A DNA stretch of 5,097 nt from CAZBEA01 sp964519355 (GTDB taxonomy: Bacteria; Patescibacteriota; Microgenomatia; Levybacterales; GWA1-39-11): contig CAZFJW010000070.1 of assembly GCA_964519355.1 (NCBI GenBank), positions 1-5,097 of the forward strand. Reading direction: 5' to 3'. Within the stretch, counting starts at the first letter, position 1; every line of letters starts with the position of its first letter. Shown here one piece after another: positions 1-5,097 of the stretch. A program made the translations under genes and the position numbers. The notes under the pieces were generated by a model that was not told where the DNA came from, did not search any database, and worked only from the letters and a program-made list of their open reading frames with translations.

Positions 1-1433
1 AGAACTCCATTCATGGCTGCTTTCATTCCACTGGTACCGGATGCTTCAAGTGGACGTCTTGGAGTATTTACCCAGACATCAACACCCCCCACTAAAAGCC
101 GTGCAATTTTTGGGGAATAATTCTCAAGATATACGACTTTCAATCTTCCTCTAAATTTCTTCGAAACCTCAATAATTTCATGGACAAAACCTTGACTTGA
201 CGGGTCCCCAGGAAAAGCCTTCCCACATTGGATAATCTGCAATTTTCCTTCACCAATTCGAAGCAGTCGTTCAACATCATGATACAAAAGAAGAGGCCTT
301 TTATATGGCACTGGCCTTCTGGCAAGTGCGAGTGTTAGTGTATGAGTATCAAACCGTTCAAGATTCGGGGGATCCGACTGCTCTTTTTCTGTCCGTATCG
401 AAGTTAAATTTCGATTGACATATTCAATCAATTCAAATTTTGTTTCTTCATGTGCTTTCCATAAATGTTCATCATGAAGCTTTTCTGTTGCCTCCTTAAG
501 CGCTTCAGGCCATGTTATCCATTCTGGGATAAATTTGTCCAATAAATTTTGCATTTCTGGAGCTATCCAAGTTCTATGATGAACACCATTTGTGATCGAG
601 TTTATTTTATACTCAGGAAATAAGCTACTAGACGTCTCTTCGTGCATTTTTGACACTGCAATTGAATATTTTGAAAGACTCATACCAAGTCTTGTCATAT
701 GAAGTGAATTTTCTCCCGCATGATCTTTAATGTGCCACGGCAAATATGCGCCTGCTATTTTCCAAGCAAACTGATAATCAAATTGATCATGACCTTCAGG
801 AATTGGTGTGTGAGTAACGAATACACATTTCTTCTTTACTTCCTGATCGTTATATCCAAGCTCCTCTTCCAAAGCAAGCGGAACAAATGAAGCATGCCCC
901 TCATTCATTTGAAAGATATTAACCTCTTGGTATCCAAGATTCCGAAGCATTTTAACTCCACCGATACCCAGCAATACCTCTTGAGGCAATCTATATTCAC
1001 CTTCATACAGATTTTGTGTTATTGCCCTCGCCCAATGTCCATTGTCGAGCACATCCGTATCGAGCAAATACACAGGAACAACGAATCCAGAAACCCCAAC
1101 AATGTCATATCTCCACAGACCTACTTGTACAGGAGTGCTATCAATCTGCAGTTCAATTCTGTTGGGAAGATGCGTGAGCTTATCATTTTTTTGCCAGTGA
1201 TTTACTTCAAATTTTTGAGATCCATCCGGTTCGATTTCCTGAGAAAAACTTGTACCATTATAAACAAGTGAAACTCCAACCATGGGGATTTCCATATCAG
1301 CAGCAGACCTCAAAATGTCTCCCGCTAATACTCCGAGACCGCCTGCATAGGAAGGAATTTCAGACTCAAGCATTATCTCCATAGAGAAATATGCACACTC
1401 AAGAGGATAAATTAATGAACTTTTTTTAACCAT
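1..1433 (-). CDS. glgP: Alpha-glucan (glycogen/starch) phosphorylase, short GT35 form, 3' end cut by window edge
   Basis: This enzyme removes glucose from the non-reducing ends of alpha-1,4-glucans with phosphate, giving glucose-1-phosphate, in the cytoplasm with pyridoxal phosphate (PLP) as cofactor. The 477 visible codons are open throughout. Family landmarks in order are AYFSMEI (14-20), GGLGVLAGD (31-39), NEGH (177-180) with the active-site histidine, THTP (207-210), NGVHHRTW (282-289), ARRPVPYKR (371-379) with the phosphate-site Arg373 and Lys378, and NTPRRPLEASGTSGMK (456-471), where Lys471 is the PLP lysine. The N-terminus begins directly at the AYFSMEI block and the PLP lysine comes near residue 471, so this is the short bacterial/archaeal form (usually about 550-600 aa) rather than the 800-residue MalP type; roughly 80-130 C-terminal residues should lie beyond the edge. 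The ATG at 1433 is the only usable start: an in-frame TAA lies about ten codons upstream with no ATG, GTG or TTG between. Only GGA, 5 nt before the ATG, resembles a ribosome binding site. The family is certain; the preferred glucan is not. Confidence 0.95.
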   Translation of the reverse strand, partial: MVKKSSLIYPLECAYFSMEIMLESEIPSYAGGLGVLAGDILRSAADMEIPMVGVSLVYNGTSFSQEIEPDGSQKFEVNHWQKNDKLTHLPNRIELQIDSTPVQVGLWRYDIVGVSGFVVPVYLLDTDVLDNGHWARAITQNLYEGEYRLPQEVLLGIGGVKMLRNLGYQEVNIFQMNEGHASFVPLALEEELGYNDQEVKKKCVFVTHTPIPEGHDQFDYQFAWKIAGAYLPWHIKDHAGENSLHMTRLGMSLSKYSIAVSKMHEETSSSLFPEYKINSITNGVHHRTWIAPEMQNLLDKFIPEWITWPEALKEATEKLHDEHLWKAHEETKFELIEYVNRNLTSIRTEKEQSDPPNLERFDTHTLTLALARRPVPYKRPLLLYHDVERLLRIGEGKLQIIQCGKAFPGDPSSQGFVHEIIEVSKKFRGRLKVVYLENYSPKIARLLVGGVDVWVNTPRRPLEASGTSGMKAAMNGV

Positions 1434-1512
1434 AGAAATCCGACAACTATTTCTGTATTAAGTTTAGAAGGAATAAAAAAACTCTGCAAGAAGAAATAAT
1501 ACTATAGTCATT
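1434..1512. other. Intergenic gap between phosphatase and phosphorylase genes
   Basis: These 79 AT-rich nucleotides separate the TAG stop of the phosphatase from the ATG of glgP. I see no stem followed by a T-run that would make an intrinsic terminator on the minus strand: the run of seven T at about 1475-1481 has no GC stem before it. The gap contains an 8-bp perfect palindrome ACTATAGT at 1501-1508, too short to call an operator, and a weak promoter-like pair that is listed separately. Read-through from the upstream genes into glgP therefore seems possible. Confidence 0.7.
1461..1489 (-). promoter_or_regulatory. Weak sigma70-like promoter candidate upstream of glgP
   Basis: On the minus strand, TTGCAG (1489-1484; 4 of 6 matches to TTGACA) and TAAACT (1466-1461; 4 of 6 to TATAAT) are separated by exactly 17 nt. 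A transcript starting about 7 nt further on would have a leader of roughly 20 nt before the glgP ATG at 1433. The spacing is ideal, but matches of this quality are common by chance in AT-rich DNA, so this is only a candidate. Confidence 0.25.
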
Positions 1513-2352
1513 CTAACTCCGTGGTTTGTTAATTATTTCTTGGAGTCGTCTATGAATCCCTGGGGAGGCGGTGCAGAATGGAAACTTATCTTTAGCCCTT
1601 TGTAAGTGATTTGAATAATCTATCGGCCCTCCATGAAAGTCAGTGAATACTCCTCCAGCTTCCTCAATAATCACCTGCATCCCTGCCACATCCCAGATTT
1701 TTGTATTTCTATGGTGATATCCACCATACTTTCCCTGAGCAACAAGCATTGCGTCAAATACTGAACCACTAGCTCTTAAATTTCTACAACCAAGGATAAT
1801 GTCTGCTAGTATTGCTACTTCGTCATAGGTAATTTGAGGATTCTCTTGATGTCCATCAATACTGTATCCAATCAAGACTTTTGATAAGTCGTCCTCTGTG
1901 GCCACATGCAATCTTTCTCCATTGCAATATGCCCCTTTTCCTTGTTCTGCTAGATAAATCTCATCGAAAGCTGGAAGAGCAACCCCACCGACTATTGGGG
2001 TGTCTTCATGTATGAGTCCTATTATGCTTCCAAACAAACGAGAACCAGCTGCAAAGTTACTCGTTCCATCTATCGGGTCAAGAATCCAGGTATATTCAGA
2101 TCCATTATCTATCACGCCAGATTCCTCATCAATAATGTTGTGAGAAGGAAATCTTACTCTTATCATATTCACAACCGTCTCACCTATCTCAAGATCTGTT
2201 TCGGTTAATACTTGATTATTATCTTCTTGCTTTGTTACTCCAGATACTTTTCCAAAATTTTTCATCGCAATTTCCGAGGCTGTTATCATTGCCATACGAG
2301 CGAAGGTACTAAACTCACTTTCAGGTGTGTTCGGATACTCTTTGGGTGACAT
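1513..2352 (-). CDS. Inositol monophosphatase (SuhB/IMPase) family phosphatase
   Basis: A cytoplasmic Mg2+-dependent, lithium-sensitive-type phosphomonoesterase of 279 aa (family usually 260-280). The fold's metal-binding motifs are all present: DEES at 75-78 with metal-ligand Glu76, DPIDGT at 92-97 with Asp92 and Asp95, and WDVAG with Asp221 followed by EEAGG (230-234). The N-terminal helix (about 14-35) also fits. The family covers myo-inositol-1-phosphatase, fructose-1,6-bisphosphatase, histidinol-phosphatase and PAP phosphatase, so the substrate cannot be named. The position equivalent to human IMPA1 Glu213, which contacts inositol, appears to be His214, which makes strict inositol-phosphate specificity less likely. 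I chose the ATG at 2352 because it lies 19 nt after the secA stop and just before the first family helix. An in-frame ATG at 2436 would add 28 residues encoded inside the SecA zinc motif, and the ATGs at 2295 and 2289 would cut into the first helix. No Shine-Dalgarno is visible, so translation may depend on coupling to secA, with which it probably forms an operon. The stop is TAG. Confidence 0.93.
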   Translation of the reverse strand: MSPKEYPNTPESEFSTFARMAMITASEIAMKNFGKVSGVTKQEDNNQVLTETDLEIGETVVNMIRVRFPSHNIIDEESGVIDNGSEYTWILDPIDGTSNFAAGSRLFGSIIGLIHEDTPIVGGVALPAFDEIYLAEQGKGAYCNGERLHVATEDDLSKVLIGYSIDGHQENPQITYDEVAILADIILGCRNLRASGSVFDAMLVAQGKYGGYHHRNTKIWDVAGMQVIIEEAGGVFTDFHGGPIDYSNHLQRAKDKFPFCTASPGIHRRLQEIINKPRS

Positions 2353-2371
2353 AATATTTATTAGTTGATTT

Positions 2372-5086
2372 CTATGGAATATTTGGGTAATGACACTTTT
2401 TCCATTTTTTACCTGAGCCACATGGACATGGATCATTCCGACTTAATTTATCACCATCGTCCTTAACTTTTTTTTCCAATTCTTTTTGCTTCTTTTCTTG
2501 CGCTGCCTCAGCTCCAATTTCTGCAGCAGATTGATTGGTCTGTATTTTCTTCTGCTCCTTTACAACAGGCTGCGGAAGATTTACTTGGGTGCGATAAACC
2601 CTGTGAACAACCTCATCATCTATAGTATTAACTAATTGTTCAAATTTTTGGAACGCTTCATTTTTGTACTCAACAAGTGGATCTTTTTGAGCATAACCAC
2701 GAAGACCAACACCAGAGCGAAGATCGTCCATATCAGTTAAGTGATTCATCCAAAGAGTATCAATTGTTTTCAAGGACACGAATTGAAGAAGTCTATTCAT
2801 ATTATCTTGTCCCCCAAATGATTCTTTTCTTTGATTGTGAAGATCTTCACAAATTTTTAGGAATATTTCCTTAATTTTTGTATCTGTTTTGACTTTTTCA
2901 ACATTTTCAAGAATATGTTTTCTTGAATGATCATCAAATGGGACAATTGTTCTAAATTCATCAATTACTTTTTCGTAATCTATAGCACCGTCCTGATCTA
3001 CATTAAATTGGATAATTCTATCAATTGAGTTGTTCAATTTTTCGAAAAAGAGCTCTTCATGATTTACCTCATCAACAATAATTTTTCTTCTTATGTCGTA
3101 AATGATTGATCGCTGTTTGTTGAGAACATCATCGTAATCAACAGTTCTTTTTCTTTGCTCAAAATTAAATCCTTCAACCTTAACCTGTGCTTGAGTAATA
3201 ACCCGGGTAACAAGAGAATGAGTAAGCGGCTGATCTTCAGGGAAGTTAAATTTATTCATGAGATTTGCGATTTGATCTCCACCAAAAATACGCATAAGAT
3301 CATCTTCAAGTGAAATAATAAAGATTGACCTACCAGGATCACCCTGCCTACCGGATCTTCCTCTTAGCTGATTATCAATTCTTCGTGACTCATGTTTTTC
3401 TGTACCAACAACTAATAATCCGCCTGATTTCTTGATCTCTTCCTGTCCCTTTTTCCATGCATCGTATTCTTTTTTGTATTTTTCTTTCCCTTTTGCTGAT
3501 TGGTATTCAAGCTCATACTCTGAAGGTGGTTGCCCTCCCAAAATAATATCAACTCCACGACCTGCCATGTTGGTTGCAACTGTTACTGCTCCTTTTCTTC
3601 CTGCATTTGAAATAATGAGTGCTTCCTTTAAATGATTTTTAGCATTCAATACCTCATGCGGGACTTTTCTTTTCTTTAAATATTCAGAAATAATTTCATT
3701 ATTTTCTATTGAAGTCGTACCAACAAGAACAGGCTGTCCCTTTTCCCAAGCTTTTTCTATTTCGATAGCAACGGCTGTATATTTTGCTTTAACAGTTTTA
3801 TAGATTAAATCATTCTCATCAATACGTTGGATTTTATTGTGTGTAGGGATTACCACAACATCAAGGTTGTATATTTTTTTAAATTCTTCAGATTCCGTTA
3901 ATGCAGTACCTGTCATACCTGCTAAGTGTTCATACATACGGAAATAATTTTGTAGTGAAATTGTTGCTGCGGTTTTAGTTTCTTGCTGCACCGCAACACC
4001 CTCTTTTGCTTCAATTGCTTGATGAATTCCTTCCGAAAGTCTTCTTCCCTCCATAAGCCTTCCAGTAAATTCATCGACCAAAATAACCTGACCGTCTCTT
4101 ACGATATATTCTTTATTATTATGAAAAAGCGTGTTGGCTTTAAGCGCTGCTTCTATATGAAAAACTGTTTCGAAGTCATTCTCGTAAATATTTTTTATTC
4201 CGTAGAATTTTTCCAACTTTTCCATACCTGACTCAGTTAAATGAACACTTCTTTGTTTTTCATCAATTACATAATCTGTTGTATCTGTCAGTTTTTCAAC
4301 AACTCGTGCATACTCGATGTATTTTTGAGAAGGAGTATCATCTGGAATTGAAATAATGTGAGGAGTTCTGGCCTCATCGATAAGAACAGAATCTACCTCA
4401 TCTATAATTGCATAATAAAACCCCCGCTGAACCAAATATCTTTTATTCTCCGACATATTATCTCGAAGATAATCAAATCCAAATTCTGAATTAATTCCAT
4501 ATACCACATCTGCAAGGTATGCTTCTTGTCTTGTGGCAGGACGAAGATGTAAAAGTCTGTAGTCATTTACACTATCATCCTGATATTCTGTGTCATACAC
4601 ATACGCGGTTTCGTTAATAAGACTCGAAACTCTCATTCCCAGGAACGCAAATACTCCACCCATCCATCCTGCATCACGACGAGCAAGATAGTCATTTACT
4701 GTAACAAGATGGACGGCTTTACCAGTAAGTGCATGGAGATAGAGTGCGGGAACAGCAGATAGAGTCTTTCCCTCTCCTGTTTTTTGCTCTGCTACTTTGC
4801 CTTGGGCAAGAGCTGCTGCTGCAATCATTTGCACATCGTAGTGTCTCAGCCCTATTGTTCTGAATGCTGCCTCACGAACCAATGCGAACGCCTCAGGAAG
4901 AATGCTCATTACATCCTCTCCTTTTTCTATTCTTTTTCTAAATTCTTCAGTTTTTTTGGGAAAATCCTGGTCTTTTAATTTTTTAACTTTATCTTCATGC
5001 GAGTTAATTTGAGCAACGATTGGCTCAAATTTTTTGATTTCGCGAGCATTTAAATCAACAATTTTATTAAGAAGTCCAAATACCAT
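2372..5086 (-). CDS. secA: Preprotein translocase ATPase SecA, with C-terminal zinc-binding motif
   Basis: SecA is the ATP-driven motor that pushes unfolded secretory proteins through the SecYEG channel at the inner face of the plasma membrane. The 904-residue protein is complete and close to the usual 840-900. NBD1 holds TGEGKT (103-108, Walker A, Lys107), NDYLARRD (131-138), EFGFDYLRDNM (201-211) and DEVD (229-232, Walker B). The preprotein cross-linking domain follows to about 365, then the rest of NBD1 with GMTGTALTESEEF (390-402). NBD2 carries ATNMAGRGVDIILGG (504-518) and QLRGRSGRQGD (573-583) with its arginine-finger residues. The helical scaffold and wing domain (about 606-830) includes RKRTVDYDDVLNKQR (645-659). 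A charged linker (about 838-880) leads to CPCGSGKKWKKCH (887-899), a Cys-x-Cys-x8-Cys-His zinc site that binds SecB or ribosomes in other bacteria. About 21 extra residues (about 161-182) sit in NBD1 relative to E. coli. The ATG at 5086 fits the normal SecA N-terminus (MVFGLLNKIV); only 11 AT-only nucleotides upstream are visible. The stop is TAG. Confidence 0.99.
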   Translation of the reverse strand: MVFGLLNKIVDLNAREIKKFEPIVAQINSHEDKVKKLKDQDFPKKTEEFRKRIEKGEDVMSILPEAFALVREAAFRTIGLRHYDVQMIAAAALAQGKVAEQKTGEGKTLSAVPALYLHALTGKAVHLVTVNDYLARRDAGWMGGVFAFLGMRVSSLINETAYVYDTEYQDDSVNDYRLLHLRPATRQEAYLADVVYGINSEFGFDYLRDNMSENKRYLVQRGFYYAIIDEVDSVLIDEARTPHIISIPDDTPSQKYIEYARVVEKLTDTTDYVIDEKQRSVHLTESGMEKLEKFYGIKNIYENDFETVFHIEAALKANTLFHNNKEYIVRDGQVILVDEFTGRLMEGRRLSEGIHQAIEAKEGVAVQQETKTAATISLQNYFRMYEHLAGMTGTALTESEEFKKIYNLDVVVIPTHNKIQRIDENDLIYKTVKAKYTAVAIEIEKAWEKGQPVLVGTTSIENNEIISEYLKKRKVPHEVLNAKNHLKEALIISNAGRKGAVTVATNMAGRGVDIILGGQPPSEYELEYQSAKGKEKYKKEYDAWKKGQEEIKKSGGLLVVGTEKHESRRIDNQLRGRSGRQGDPGRSIFIISLEDDLMRIFGGDQIANLMNKFNFPEDQPLTHSLVTRVITQAQVKVEGFNFEQRKRTVDYDDVLNKQRSIIYDIRRKIIVDEVNHEELFFEKLNNSIDRIIQFNVDQDGAIDYEKVIDEFRTIVPFDDHSRKHILENVEKVKTDTKIKEIFLKICEDLHNQRKESFGGQDNMNRLLQFVSLKTIDTLWMNHLTDMDDLRSGVGLRGYAQKDPLVEYKNEAFQKFEQLVNTIDDEVVHRVYRTQVNLPQPVVKEQKKIQTNQSAAEIGAEAAQEKKQKELEKKVKDDGDKLSRNDPCPCGSGKKWKKCHYPNIP

Positions 5087-5097
5087 ATATTATTTTT

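Noticed and set aside
140..325. Minus-strand open frame of 61 codons
   Set aside because: It sits in another frame inside glgP, whose own frame here carries the conserved phosphate-site motif. It is a shadow.
894..1271. Plus-strand open frame of 125 codons
   Set aside because: It lies wholly antisense to conserved glgP codons, its translation has no recognisable domain, and no ribosome binding site or promoter supports it. It is a shadow of glgP.
1467..1492. T-rich stretch on the minus strand as a terminator after the phosphatase gene
   Set aside because: No GC-containing inverted repeat precedes the T-run, so it does not fit an intrinsic terminator.
1501..1508. Palindrome ACTATAGT as a possible operator
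   Set aside because: It is only 8 bp with no extended dyad or second copy in the window, and is expected by chance in AT-rich DNA.
2008..2208. Plus-strand open frame of 66 codons
   Set aside because: It is antisense to the metal-binding motifs of the phosphatase and has no protein features of its own.
3983..4231. Plus-strand open frame of 82 codons, with similar short ones at 2677-2874, 3432-3635 and 4784-4978
   Set aside because: All are antisense to conserved secA regions; the Phe/Ser-rich translations are what AT-rich antisense of Lys/Glu-rich coding DNA gives.
1513..5086. Possible recoding of TGA to glycine, as in some CPR lineages (Gracilibacteria, Absconditabacteria)
   Set aside because: The genes end at TAG and show no in-frame TGA, and the glycines I checked in conserved motifs use GGN codons, so the standard code suffices.

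Overview
The window holds three protein-coding genes, all on the minus strand and almost end to end, so transcription runs from right to left. From 5' to 3' on that strand they are secA (5086-2372, complete), an inositol-monophosphatase-family phosphatase (2352-1513, complete) and the 5' part of a short-form alpha-glucan (glycogen/starch) phosphorylase (1433 to the left edge, cut just after its PLP-binding lysine). The only non-coding stretches are 11 nt upstream of secA, 19 nt between secA and the phosphatase, and 79 nt between the phosphatase and the phosphorylase. I see no RNA gene, mobile element, CRISPR array or long repeat.

The DNA is AT-rich. The standard genetic code reads through all three genes: both visible stop codons are TAG, and no reading frame needs TGA as a sense codon. 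None of the three starts has a clear Shine-Dalgarno sequence. SecA has a tyrosine/acid-rich insertion of about 21 residues in NBD1, an AEQKTGEGKT Walker A and a GRGVD variant of motif VI. From memory these resemble SecA of the Candidate Phyla Radiation (Patescibacteria), so an uncultivated AT-rich CPR-type bacterium is my best guess. This is inference from one protein and was not tested by phylogeny.

secA and the phosphatase are close enough to be co-transcribed. The phosphorylase may belong to the same transcript, or may use a weak promoter-like sequence in the 79-nt gap. SecA is a housekeeping translocase motor. The phosphatase and phosphorylase could both act in carbohydrate or phosphate metabolism (storage glucan to glucose-1-phosphate; sugar or polyol phosphate to free alcohol), but nothing in the sequence ties them into one pathway. 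Overall this is an ordinary core-genome region. I found no convincing new system; the points worth a second look are lineage-like variations in SecA and a substituted substrate-pocket position in the phosphatase.
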